This document shows positions 1-10,439 of a stretch of 64,000 nt of DNA, piece after piece. Below the pieces are notes generated by a model. That model ran no database searches. It worked only from the letters and a program-made list of their open reading frames with translations, and had not been told where the DNA came from. Position numbers and translations under genes: made by a program. Position 1 is the first letter of the stretch. Each line of letters opens with the position of its first letter. This DNA comes from Armigeres subalbatus. Its lineage: Eukaryota > Arthropoda > Insecta > Diptera > Culicidae. The stretch covers positions 43,742,180 to 43,806,179 of the forward strand of contig NC_085140.1 in NCBI RefSeq assembly GCF_024139115.2, read 5' to 3'.

Positions 1-56
1 GTTCTAACAACATTCGGTAGCGAAGGCTCGGATGAAGGGCAGTTCAAATTTCCAAG
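1..56 (+). CDS. wech: wech/TRIM71 (LIN-41) orthologue, penultimate exon (3' part only)
   Basis: Read from base 1 the exon encodes VLTTFGSEGSDEGQFKFP plus two bases of an Arg codon, then meets a strong donor (AAG|GTGAGTG) at 56/57. The segment FGSEGS..GQF..P is the linker between blades of an NHL beta-propeller. It continues in phase into 38090-38303, and the joined peptide aligns with the last NHL repeats of TRIM71/LIN-41, which end at the same point relative to the stop. Proteins of this family are TRIM-NHL RNA-binding or ubiquitin-ligase-type regulators; fly Wech also works at integrin adhesion sites. The exon is cut by the window edge, so upstream domains are not visible. The family assignment is firm. 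The choice of wech over another NHL paralogue rests on the C-terminal match and is less certain. Confidence 0.8.
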
Positions 57-192
57 GTGAGTGAACAGTTGTAATCGTTATGATCGAAGATACTTCAACT
101 AATTTTGATTCAATCGATCTTGAATAAGGATTCTTGTTTTTTTAAATGAAATCTGAGTGATTTATTATTTTAGAGCGTCTTAGAAATGCTAC

Positions 193-263
193 AAGGTTAA
201 AAGACTATTATTCTTACATTTACTTCCACCATTCAAATGGAAGAATAATAGTCTTTTAACCTT
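193..263. other. 71-nt near-perfect hairpin in the intron
   Basis: Arms 193-215 and 241-263 are perfect 23-bp inverse complements (AAGGTTAAAAGACTATTATT...). Pairing continues inward with one mismatch to a 13-nt loop, for about 32 paired positions. Size and shape resemble a pre-miRNA, but a very small MITE would look the same. Expression cannot be judged from sequence. Confidence 0.6.
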
Positions 264-2475
264 TTGAAATTTTAGTGATTCTAAAGGAAATATCATCAGC
301 CAGTCTGGGCTTTCAAAACGATATGCTAATCAAGGCACATTTTTGAGCTGGAAATCAACCGCTCTAATTAAGCTTTGACTGAAATGAGAATATTTAACGA
401 TTTTCACTGGCTTTAATATGTGTATGCATCAGTATTATTTGGTTTACGAATGTTTATGATTACACTATAAGTGATATAGTGATGAGTCTTTTCTCTAGAT
501 ATAATTAGCCAAATAATGCTCCCAAACAGTGTTTTGCTTCATGCGAAAATGTTTTTTTAAATGCGAAAAAACGATTGAGAAAACAACCTTTGCTGACGCG
601 GAAGTTCAAATGATTGTCACTTCAATATTAGCTATGACCACGATGAAATTTCAATCAATTTGATGTCCAACATTAAGTGAATGCAACAGAAGTTCAATCG
701 AATAGCTGTCAAATCAAAATCGAGCTGTGACTTCCATTCGATAGCTCAATTGACGAACGATAATCAATCGTTCATCCGAGAATAGCACTCGAATGATTGT
801 TGAATACCTAACAAAAGAAGAGAAAAAAATTTGAAGACGATTCATAAATTCAGCTTGTTTTTTCACATCAAATGGAAATTGAAGTATTATGAACAACTTT
901 AAAATGAGCTTTAAGTAGAATGTCTGAAAAAAGGAATTGCTATGAATTTGAAGCGGCAACAAATACAAGAGTCATACACATTTTAAGACTTAGATTAATA
1001 TAAGGAAGTATGAGTCTGTCATGAGATATATCCAGAACAAATTGATTGACTTCCCTTTAGGAAGAATTTCCATCCTGTCACTCAATTGAATGAATATAGA
1101 ACAAGAGCCAGTTTTATTCAATAAAAAATAATTTAATAATTTGTTCCACTTCAATCCCCACGATTTCCCCAGCGTAGTACACTAAAGGAATTCAAGAAGC
1201 ACAGAAGACCCACTTTTATTTGCCTTTCCATCATTCCGTGGAGCATTTCATCTCTAGGTTGTCTCTATCATGGTCGCCGCCGCCATACTTTCTTTCCGTA
1301 TTTTTTTTTTCTCTCTGGTACCATCCATACCCATCATGAGGTGATGATGGCTGACTTGTGCAACCGACGACGATGAAGACATTGGCGACGTTCTCGTTCT
1401 GCAATGAGTTGACGACCTTGGGGGTGCCAGCGGCAGCCAAATTGGGCAAAAAAGGGGAAAAGATTGTTTGTCAAAGTTGATTTCGCGGGCGGAAATTGAA
1501 TAAAGAGCGGAAGGAAGATAAATACACTTTTTCCCCCGGACACCCGAACTTTTGTCAATGGGTGCAAACTGCGAATGTGACGTTAGAGAAGCGGGGAGTC
1601 TGTTCCCGTGATAAATACAACCGAAGGAGGTCAGCAATTTCCGGTGCTTTTTTCTGACGCTCCCAGTTTGGGTCCTCTTCGGTGCGGATGGGAGCGGTGG
1701 ATCAAAGGTGGATCACTCGCACACAGAACGAGTTCGTAGAGAAATGGAACCGATTCGGGAAACGGGAAGTATTATAAATTTAATTATAATTTCGAGATCG
1801 GTGATCTACGAGTCACCCCCCGGGGGAGTTAAATTAATGTCAGGTTTTATTTCATTCGAAATACGGACTGATGGGAGTAGTAATTTAATAATTCCGACCG
1901 GAGTAAGTCTGACGAAAACTCTCCCCCAATCACACTGCATTTATGTCGTTCGGTTCAATTATGATAAATCCAGCAGACAGCTTGGAGTGCTTCTGCCAGG
2001 ATAATAACGGCTTATCCTCAATTTAGTCTAAGCCTTACGAGCTTTTGGTCTTTTGGAATGGCTGCTGAGAACGATTACTGGCTACGCAGCCTTGGGATTC
2101 TGTTGAAATTTAGTGTGCGATTTGAAAAAGGGTTCTATCACTGGAAGAGAAAGATTGAGAAGCATTATGCATACAAAAATACAGATCTCTCAGATAAGAT
2201 GATGAAAAAATGCACTTAATTGACAATATCATAATTAGTGATGTAAGATAATAGTGGAGACATTGAAGATAGTTATTCCGACCAAAGCAGTAGTGGCCTG
2301 AGTCGTTCGTAAAATATTTCCATATTTCACTTTGTTCATAACTGCATGTCGCCAACCACGTAGTCCAAGCAAATCATTTCGCACCTGATCTATGCACTGC
2401 TTGCTGTAAGTCGCAGCTTGTCATGTGCGAGAATAGTTGATTTTGAATTTATTATCATGTTTTTGTAAAATAGGG
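264..2475. other. Intronic sequence, no gene recognised
   Basis: This is AT-rich non-coding DNA with a somewhat GC-richer block at about 1200-1720. The open frames here are short, lack family motifs and lie on both strands. No transposon terminus was recognised, so it may be low-copy host DNA. Confidence 0.4.
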
Positions 2476-2613
2476 AATTACTTACTTGATGGGCTACAGC
2501 TCTTCGATGAACCTACGCCGAATGGAGCATCCTTCTCCACTGGACTCGATCCTGGGCCAATCGCTTCAAGTCGCCCTGAACATTGAGCGCCCCCAGGTCC
2601 TCTTCAACTTCAA
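2476..2613 (-). mobile_element. Orphan 3' end of the RTE-like LINE
   Basis: The minus strand matches the 3' end of the RTE-like element at 55376-58795 (same bases as about 58665-58790): the last codons of the ORF, then CATCAAGTAAGTAA. The AAGT-type short tandem tail is what RTE elements have in place of poly(A). It is a severely 5'-truncated copy. Confidence 0.75.
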
Positions 2614-2737
2614 AATTAGGAATTAGATTCGTCTGATATCTACTTTCAGCTTAGTGGAAGAAAACAAAGTTCAAGTGATGTGAAATTGTTATTCCACGCG
2701 ATAGATATTTAGTACTGAAGTTCAATGAGCATACTTA

Positions 2738-2949
2738 AAGCCTGTCCACGTTAAATTTCGGACACCCATCATACAATGCGATTTTTTAAAATTTTCACAA
2801 ACCACCGAGAAGATCAATTTACATGACAGATGAATCTCTCCGCTTTACGTGATGCTTTCAGCATGTTTTCATTCTCGTCCAAATTGATAAAATGGCTAAA
2901 AATCAATTAGACATTGTATCAGTGTCCGAAATTTAACGTGGACAGGCTT
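2738..2949. mobile_element. 212-bp MITE, TA-flanked
   Basis: Terminal inverted repeats start AAGCCTGTCCACGTTAAATT and extend about 40 bp. TA dinucleotides at 2736-2737 and 2950-2951 fit a Tc1/mariner-type target duplication. There is no coding capacity. Confidence 0.75.
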
Positions 2950-3010
2950 TATTTGAGTAATTTATTCCCGATTTAGTGGAAATATGGGCGGTTGTGTAAA
3001 AAAAACATCC

Positions 3011-3243
3011 TTTTTATTTTTACAGATACGCATTCCGACCTCAACTGTGAGGCTGTCTCCAGTGTCTCGTGCTTGACTCGAGTTGCAACAAGTCGAGTCA
3101 AGTACGAAACACTGAAGACGGCCTCACAGTTGATGTCGAAATACGCATTTGTAAAGAAAACAAAACGTAGTGGAATTAAATGGAAAGTACTAAGCTCGTC
3201 TATGACAGTTGAAGACATTCCACTAAAAGAGCTTAAATAATTT
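3011..3243 (+). mobile_element. Penelope-like element 3' terminal region with inverted 5' stub
   Basis: Positions 3093-3240 run from TCGAGTCAAGTACGAAACAC to CCACTAAAAGAGCTTAA and match the 3' region that follows Penelope coding sequence on the minus strand at 48632-48875. Positions 3021-3081 are an inverted copy of 3093-3153, about 85% identical across an 11-nt spacer, giving a large hairpin. Truncated, partly inverted terminal repeats are typical of Penelope-like insertions. Confidence 0.6.
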
Positions 3244-3431
3244 TTCTGAGAAAAATATGGGTCAATATAAAATTTTGTTGAATTGCTGTGGAAAAATTGA
3301 GTTATTTGTTCCTTGGACACCAAGAGTGATCGCCGTTTGACAATATTGGCATAAATAGGCGGAGCTTATCGTAAAAACCCTGATTAATCCACCTAGCGGT
3401 GATGGTGCCTTTCTCGTGCATTAATAAAATA

Positions 3432-3752
3432 GTATTTTGGCCATTACTCTTGAGCCCATAGTCCGATCTGGCCAGTTTTCAATAGAAAACAATGGGAGAG
3501 TATTCTACGTCGAATGCAACTTGTTGCGAATAAATCGGTTGAGGATAAGTGCCTGAAAAATGAGTGACATGTTTTTACTAAATTTTTCTATAAAAAGTTG
3601 GTATTTTGGCCATAACTTCCGAGCCCATAGTCCGATCTGACCAATTTCCAATAGGAAACAATGGTAGAGTATCCTGCGTCGAATGCAACTTGTTGCGAGT
3701 AAATCGGTTGAGGATAAGTACCTTGAAAATGAGTGACATTTTTTTTGGGCGG
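3432..3752. repeat. Two tandem copies of a 169-bp repeat
   Basis: GTATTTTGGCCAT...GAGTGACAT occurs at 3432-3600 and again from 3601. The second copy runs into the AC tract that hosts the R1 element. A diverged copy in reverse orientation lies near 48100-48205, so this is a dispersed family. Confidence 0.75.
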
Positions 3753-3762
3753 GTGCGCACAG

Positions 3763-3767
3763 ACACA

Positions 3768-3806
<39 letters not shown>
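3763..3806. repeat. (AC)n microsatellite, left flank of the R1 element
   Basis: An ACAC/ACAT run ends abruptly at the first G of the R1 5' end (3807). The matching tract resumes at 9486 after the poly(A), so one AC tract appears split by the insertion. Confidence 0.9.
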
Positions 3807-3808
<2 letters not shown>

Positions 3809-4342
3809 GGGCAGCAGGGACTTTGTCCAAGGGCTTGACGACCCCTCCCCATGGCCACTGCGAGTTAGGGGGCCTGTCTAGAACGTGGTGGGGTTTGACA
3901 GTGGGCTCTGTTGAACCTCTATAAAAAGCTGCATGTGTTTGCAAGCAGGCCCTATCACAGCGACCGTGCGCCGCTCAAAGCACACAAGCCCAACAGGTGT
4001 GCCAACCGGCACATCAGGATTGATGCCAGTAAGATCCTGATTATGGTATACTGGTCACGGCAAACGACATTGGACGATTCTCGGTTTTTGGATAGGATTA
4101 GGCGTATGGGCTGACAGTCGAGCTATTCTGTTTCCTGAGTAAAAAAGAGTGACATCTTTTTGAAATGGCAAGCAGGCTAATGGTTCGTCTGCCTCCGTCC
4201 CGGTAAACAACCTGGCAGGCCTCCGGTAACGCTCAACACTTGTCACCTATACCGGTGGGTAGTAGTTTCAGATGCACCATTCCTGATTTTCGCCGATCCG
4301 GCTCTGAACACGGTGTTATAAGGCACCGGAGTCAACCCTTGC

Positions 4343-5850
4343 ATGGAACTCACTGTTTACAAAGGCACCCATGGGATCACAAGAGGCGACTATCTACAAC
4401 AGGAAGAGATAACGGCCCGGAGGGGGGACCCTTTTACATGGAAACAAATTCTACAATCAACGAAGGAGCAGGCGGTGCGAATATTTTCGCAAAGAGGGAG
4501 GCTGCAGCGATCTCCAGTGATGGCGCAGGCAGCAGTAGCAAGTACCAGCAGTATGGCCAAGGCTGCTGAGAACCAGGCAGGCCAACAGGAGCTAGGATCC
4601 GGAAATAGGGTGTCCACCCCAAAATCGGAAAGTAGTGCTATTCAGGAGGATCTACAATTTGGGAGGTCCAACCTGATGGAGGTGCGGAAGCTGAGTCAAC
4701 GAGCTCTATGACTTCGTGAAGGACAAGCACAATGTTCACACGAAGATCAAGCTTCTAGTGACGAGCATCAAGTCCGCCGTTAAATCTGCTGAGCACGAAC
4801 AGAACGCGCTCAAAAAGAAGAGCGGAAGCAGCTGAAAAAGCACTGAAAGATGCAGCGGAGCAACCACAACAGTCGAGGCACTGCAAACACCAATGAGCTC
4901 CCGAAATACTCGCACGGAGAAGCGAAGCAGGGACTCTCCAGGAGAGCAGGAAATCCTGAAGAAGCAGCGGAACGTGCAAGATAGTGCTAGCGTACTGAAG
5001 GAAAGGCGTCAAGAACGGTGATTGGCAAACCGTGGAAAGCCAGTGGGAGAAGAGAAAAAAGCAGGAGGAGAACGTGGAAAAGACGAAGGAGCAGAAGAAG
5101 AATGAAAAACATCGCTCTTCTCGTGGAGCGGGTCAAGGGGACGCCTTGATAGTCGCAGTGAGCGACAAGACGACATACGCAGCGATATTACGGAAGGTGA
5201 GAGAAGACCCGGTGCTCAAGGACTTGGGTGAAAAGTGGTGAGGACTAGGCGTACTCAGAAGGGGAATTGCTGTTCGAGCTGAAGAAGGATCCCACGGTCA
5301 AGAGCTCCGGCCTTCCGGGAGCTCATTGCCAATTCCTTAGGTAGTGAAGAGAAACGTAAGGGCTTTAACGCAGGAGGCCGTGGTCGAATGCAGAGACCTG
5401 GACGAGATCACCACGATAGACGAACTGAGGGATGCACTGATCTCCACAATGCATGCTGGGCGAAGTTCAGATGACCATTCGGTTGAGGAAAGCGTACGGT
5501 GGTACACAAATAGCAGCGATACGACTACCGGTAGATGCCGCCAACAAAATGGTGGAGGTGGCCAAGGTGAAGGTTGGATGGTCTATGTGTCCGTTGAGAC
5601 TCACCCTCGAATCACCAAACAGATGGAGCGATGCTTCAAAATGTATGGCATTTGGACACCAGGCGCGAAACTGCAGTGGCCCAGACAGATCCGGTCTTTG
5701 TAGGAAATGTGGTGGAGAAGGAGACGTTGCTAGGGACTGCACAGAAGCAACCAAGATGCCTGCTCTGCAAACCCGGAGGATGGAAACGACCACATGACGG
5801 GTGGCTTTCAATGCCCTGCCTACAAGAAGGCGATGGCGGGCCGAGATTAA
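4343..5850 (+). pseudogene. R1-clade ORF1 (gag-like), frameshifted
   Basis: This is the nucleic-acid-binding ORF1 of the R1 element. The first ATG considered is at 4343, and the frame is lost at 4709 (TGA), where a +1 frame continues with YDFVKDKHN. A charged, Lys/Glu-rich middle (about 4990-5240) precedes the conserved region around GGTQIAAIRLP (about 5488-5520). Three zinc-knuckle-like motifs follow: CMAFGHQARNC, CRKCGGEGDVARDC, in which the usual His is replaced by Asp, and CLLC, whose downstream His and Cys lie in another frame (HMTGGFQCPAYKK). The end lies in a third frame, with TAA at 5848-5850. The family is firm; the exact start is not. Confidence 0.8.
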
Positions 5851-8825
5851 TGGAGATCATCCAGTTGAATCTCAACCATTGCGACACCGCACAGCAGCTG
5901 TTGTGGCAGTCGACAACAGAAGCAATGTGCGACGTGGCAATTATTGCTGAGCCGTACCAGATTCCTTCTGACAACGGCAACTGGGTGGCGGATGCTACGG
6001 GGATTGCGATCATCCAAGTGATGGGCAGATTACCTATCCAAGAGGTGGTAGACAGTTCAAGCGAGGATTTCGTAATCGCCTAAATTAACGGGATATTTTG
6101 TGTGTAGCTGTTACGCATCCCCAAAGGTGGACTTTGGAGCAGTATAACCGATGCTGGACTCACTCACGGAGAAACTGATCGGCCGAAATCCAGTGATCAT
6201 CGGAGGCGATTTCAATGCTTGGGCAGTGGATTGGGGAAGCAGACTGACTAACGCCAGAGGTTACAGTTTGCTGGAGGCGCTGGCTAAGCTGGAAATAAGA
6301 TTGTGCAACGAAGGTACCGTTAGTACATTCCGCAGAGATGGCAGGGGAGTCCATCATCGATGTCACGTTCTGCAGTCCGTCGATGGCGAGGAACATGAAC
6401 TGGAGAGTTTGTGAAGAATATACCCATAGCGATCACCATGCGAGTCCGATATAGTGTTGGAATGCGAACGCCGACGGTACGACGGGAGATAAGGTCTAGT
6501 TGGCGAAGATGGAAGACGAAGGACTTCGATAAGGATCTTTATATCGAAGCACTTCGAGCGCACAGCGACGCTGCAAACCTTGACGCAGACCAGCTGACGG
6601 AAACGCTAGCGAGGGCTTGCGATGCGGCGATGCCGAGGAAATTAGAGCCAACGAACAGCCAGCGGCCAAGTTACTGGTGGAACGAAAATCTTACCAACCT
6701 TCGCGCTGGATGTCTCAGAGCTAGAAGACACTATCAGAGGGCAAGGTCTGAAATGGTCAGAGAGGAGCGAAAGATAGTTTTCCGTGAAGCTAGAGCGGCA
6801 TTCAAACGGGCGATCCAAATCAGCAAGTCTAACTGCTTCAAGGAGTTGTGCCAGGAAGCTGACGCTGATCCTTGGGGTAACGCTTATCGAGTTGTGACAA
6901 AGAAGATCAGGGGTCCAGCGACGCCAGCCGAAATGTGTCCAGACAAGCTGAAGATCATCGTGGACGGTTTTTTTTCCCGCAGCATGGTTCTACGACGTGG
7001 CCGCGTACGCCGTACGCAGATGAAGACCGAGTAACCGCTGCAGGTATGCAAGTCACCAATGACGAGCTATTATCAGTGGCGAAAAGGTTTGAAGTTGAAA
7101 AAAGCTCCGGGTCCGGATGGAATTCCAAATGTGGCTCTAAAATCCGCGATTTTGGCGTTCCCGGATCTGTTCAGGATGGTGCTGCAGAAGTGTTTAGTAG
7201 ACGGTAATTTTCCGGACACGTGGGAGATCAAGAAACTGGTGCTGCTGCCCGAAACCAGGAAAACCGCCGGGAATCCAGCATCGTATAGGCCCATATGTCT
7301 ATACACTGGGGAAGCTTCTGGAAAGGGTTATCCTTAATAGGCTTACACAGTTCACGGAGGGTGAGACTGGCTTATCGGAAAAACAGTTCGGATTCCGCAA
7401 AAGGCAGATCGACTGTGGATGCAATCAGGACAGTCATTGAAGATGCAGAGAGGGCGTCCAAGAAGAAGAGGAGCGGCAATCGGTTCTGCGCGGTAGTGAC
7501 GATTGACGTCAAAAACGCGTTCAATAGTGCCAGCTGGGAGGCCATCGCCCGCAGCGCTGCATGGAATACGAATCCCCGACTTCCTATGTAAGATCGCTTA
7601 GGAGCTACTTCCTGAACCGGATTCTGGTTTACGACACGAACTCGGAGCAGAAATCGATCAGGGTTACGGCGGGCGTTCCACAAGGGTCCATACCAGGCCC
7701 GACGTTATGGAATGTGATGTACAACAGGGTGCTGAAGATGAAGTTGCCCAAAGGTGTAAAGATTTACAGATTCGCGGATGATGCCATCCTAACGATAACC
7801 GGTGAGTCACTGGAGGAGGTGGAAATGCTGGTGGTGGAAGCGACCGACGCAGTAGAAACCTGGATGAATGGAGTCAAGCTGCAGCTGACTCACCACAAAA
7901 CAAGTGATGCTGGTCAGCAACTGCAAGGGTAATCCAGCGGATGCAGATTACCATCAGAGGGCACGACATCCCGTCGGTGCGGACTCTGAGACATCTAGGT
8001 GTGATGATTGATGACCGGTTGAACTTCAACACCCACGTGGACTATTCCTGTGAAAAGGCGGCTCAAATGATCAGTGCGTTAGCAAGGATCATGCCGAACG
8101 TCGGCGGTCCGAAAGGCAGCAGTAGGCGTCTTCTTGCGTCAGTATCATCCTCGATACTAAGGTACGGAGCCTGGGGAGCTGCGCTCAAGACGAAACGTAA
8201 CCGGAGGAAGCTGAATAGCGTGTTTCGTCTAATGGCCATTCGAATGGCGAATGCGTACCGAACTATTTCGTCGGAGGCAGTTTGCGTTATCGCAGGGATG
8301 ATTCCTATCTGCAGGACCTTAGCAGAGGATATTGAGTGCTACCAATGGAGGGATACCAGAAATGTGAGGAAGGCGGTGAGATTGGACTCTATGGTGAAGT
8401 GGCAGCAGGAGTGGGACAATGCGGATAATGGAAGGTGGATCCATCGGCTCCTCCCCTATGTGTCGACGTGAGTGAACAGGGAGCATGGTGAGATGAACTT
8501 TTACTTTACACAGTTCCTATCCGGACACGGTTGTTTCCGCCAATATTTGCACCGTTGTGGCCATGCGTTATCGCCATTCTGCCCGGCGTTTATCAACATA
8601 GAGGAGACTCCAGAGCACGTGATATTCGACTGCCCGAGGTTTGCGGAGGCACGTACAAGAATGCCTGCCATAAGGGCGGACGACATTGCAGAGCGAATGT
8701 GTCGCGATGAAGGTACGTGGAATGCGGTAACCAGAGTCGTGACACAAATAATGTCAGAGCTGCAGCGTCGATGGAGAAGGGACCAGCAAGTAAGCGTCGG
8801 TTTGGAGCAAAATCCAGCACAGTGA
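5850..8825 (+). pseudogene. R1-clade ORF2 (endonuclease + reverse transcriptase), degraded
   Basis: It starts with ATG at 5850, MEIIQLNLNHCDTA, typical of the R1-type AP endonuclease. Endonuclease motifs include GGDFNAW (6202-6222) and SDHHA (about 6426-6440, after a frameshift). The RT follows: KAPGPDGIPN (about 7095), RPICLY, FGFRKGRSTVDAI (about 7385), VTIDVKNAFNS (about 7495), AGVPQGSIPGP (about 7670) and FADDA (7771-7785), the catalytic Asp pair being present. The C-terminus has a Cys/His cluster (C..G..ETPEHVIFDCPRF, about 8550-8640) seen in R1-clade proteins. At least six frame changes or stops (for example 6081, 7032 and 8469) break it. Confidence 0.88.
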
Positions 8826-8839
8826 GCAGTGTTGGGTCT

Positions 8840-9150
8840 CGAGTCGTCGGGGCGCCAGGGGAACCGGAAGTCTTCTGCCAACCGGAATCGTCGGACCGAC
8901 CTCGGCACTCGAACCGTCAACCTGCTGAAGAAAGAAGAAAGAAGAAGGAAGTGCTTCGGGTATGTAGGGCACCGCCAGTGCGGACGTCATCCACCACCGG
9001 AACTGTCGGACCACCTCTGCAACCCGAAGACGAAGTCGGCGCAATGCGCGAAAGCGTCCCCTGCGATAGCCGCCGGTAGTCGGGCACCATCAGTGCGGAA
9101 GTTTCCTTCACCGGAACTGGTGGACCACCCTCGACGCCGGGGGGAGTCAG
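8840..9150 (+). repeat. Tandem repeats in the R1 3' UTR
   Basis: Three units of about 110-116 bp begin near 8850, 8959 and 9075. They share blocks such as CCGGAACTGGTGGACC and GTCGGACCACC. They lie between the ORF2 stop and the poly(A), so they belong to the element. Confidence 0.6.
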
Positions 9151-9468
9151 GAGGATTCGAGATAGGAAGTTTGTGGCACAACCGCCGAGGATCGAGACGT
9201 AGCAGTGGATCTCAGCAAGCCAGTCGGCGAACAAGCCTAAGCTTAGGGGCCGGAATTTTAGAAGAAGTGCATGAGCACAGCCCCCGAAGTAGTCGCAGCA
9301 TCCAGTGGTCCCGGGGATCGAGGCGGGGAGGATAGGGGACCCGGTTTATCCGGGGGGCACATTTTTAGCGGGTCGGGGGGGGCCCATCCCTGTTCGCCTT
9401 CGAGCATAGTGGGGATGCTCGGGGTGTCTGTCGCGCAGATTTTTGATGGCCTTTAACCCTTGAAAAAA

Positions 9469-9485
<17 letters not shown>

Positions 9486-9528
<43 letters not shown>

Positions 9529-9545
9529 ACACACACACACACACA
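9486..9545. repeat. (AC)n microsatellite, right flank of the R1 element
   Basis: About 60 bp of ACAC with one ACAT directly follow the 23-nt A run. This is the continuation of the tract at 3763-3806. Confidence 0.9.
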
Positions 9546-9603
9546 GAGACATCACCTCAATTCGTCGAGCTGAGTCGATCGGTCACAGTAACGGTCTAAC
9601 GAT

Positions 9604-9668
9604 TGAGGAAGGGCCATTTGGCCGGAAGCCATTCTGGTCATATGGCCGATAGCCACTAGACCGAAGGA
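9604..9668. mobile_element. Terminal fragment of the GGCCGAA long-inverted-repeat element
   Basis: GAGGAAGGGCCATTTGGCC followed by AGCCACTAGACCGAA matches the left terminus of the element at 19876. It is cut off by the Feilai copy that begins at 9670. Confidence 0.6.
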
Positions 9669-9669
9669 T

Positions 9670-9959
9670 CTTCTTCTTCTTCTTATTGGCATTACATCCC
9701 CACACTGGGACAGAGCCGCCTCGCAGCTTAGTGTTCATTAAGCACTTCCACAGTAATTAACTGCGAGGTTTCTAAGCCAGGTTACCATTTTTGCATTCGT
9801 ATATCATGAGGCTAACACGATGATACTTTTATGCCCAAGGAAGTCGAGACAATTTCCAATCCGAAAATTAGCTAGACCGGCACCGGGAATCGAACCCGCC
9901 ACTCTCAGCATGGTCTTGCTTTGTAGCCGCGCGTCTTACCGCACGGCTAAGGAGGGCCC
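9670..9959 (-). mobile_element. Feilai-type tRNA-derived SINE, full length
   Basis: Read on the minus strand, a tRNA-like head contains an A-box region (TTAGCCGTGCGGTAAGACG) and a B box (GGTTCGATTCCCG), followed by a body and an AAGAAGAAGAAG tail. Three more copies or fragments occur at 22790, 40543 and 60368, all in the same orientation. Pol III transcription is expected for the family; activity of this copy is unknown. Confidence 0.88.
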
Positions 9960-10439
9960 TCAGATGGTTGAATAGATTCTACTAAAAAGAAAAAAAGTAG
10001 AAGTATCCGAGAAAAAAGTATCCGAGACACGACCGCCAATTGGACGTAGGATTACGTGAAGTGTAAAAGATTCTATTTTGAAATTCTGAAAATGTTCCCT
10101 GGCGTTGATATTGCAGTATTGCGGACTGTGCCCTTGTTATCTTGGTAGTGCCCATGCATTTAAAGGTATTGTTTAATCTTTCTGATACCCGCAGCCGCAT
10201 GATTTTCATGGCCATATACAAAATATGCTCCGGTCTCGCGCCCCGTCGATCCCGCACCTCGCTAGTAGCCATCATGAACGCTGTCACATGGACTTCACGG
10301 TTGAAGCATCTCGGATGTCCAAGATAAATATTGTCTATCCAGAACAAAGTTAGAAGGCTTTTTATACCGAAGTTGGATTTTTCTCCAGATACAGGCAACT
10401 TTCCCATTCGCCTAAAGATGCGTTAGACATGCGAATACT

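Larger units (their letters stand above)
3807..9485 (+). mobile_element. R1-clade non-LTR retrotransposon in an (AC)n target
   Basis: It is about 5.7 kb with complete architecture: a 5' UTR from GGGGGCAGCAGGG at 3807, a gag-like ORF1 with zinc knuckles, an ORF2 with AP-endonuclease, reverse transcriptase and a C-terminal CCHC, a 3' UTR with internal tandem repeats, and poly(A) 9463-9485. (AC)n abuts both ends. Within the R1 clade some lineages (Waldo, Mino) are known to target ACAY or AC repeats, which this placement suggests. Both ORFs carry several frameshifts and stops, so the copy is dead. Confidence 0.88.

Noticed and set aside
3505..3944. ORFs with Cys-Val or Thr-His runs
   Set aside because: Translation of the (AC)n microsatellite.
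8829..9335. Long Arg/Ser-rich ORF downstream of R1 ORF2
   Set aside because: It covers the tandem-repeated, GC-rich 3' UTR of the R1 element; other frames are equally open and no domain is visible.
9895..9955. tRNA gene on the minus strand (A and B boxes present)
   Set aside because: The boxes belong to the Feilai SINE head; there is no complete cloverleaf and the same sequence recurs at 40.8 kb.
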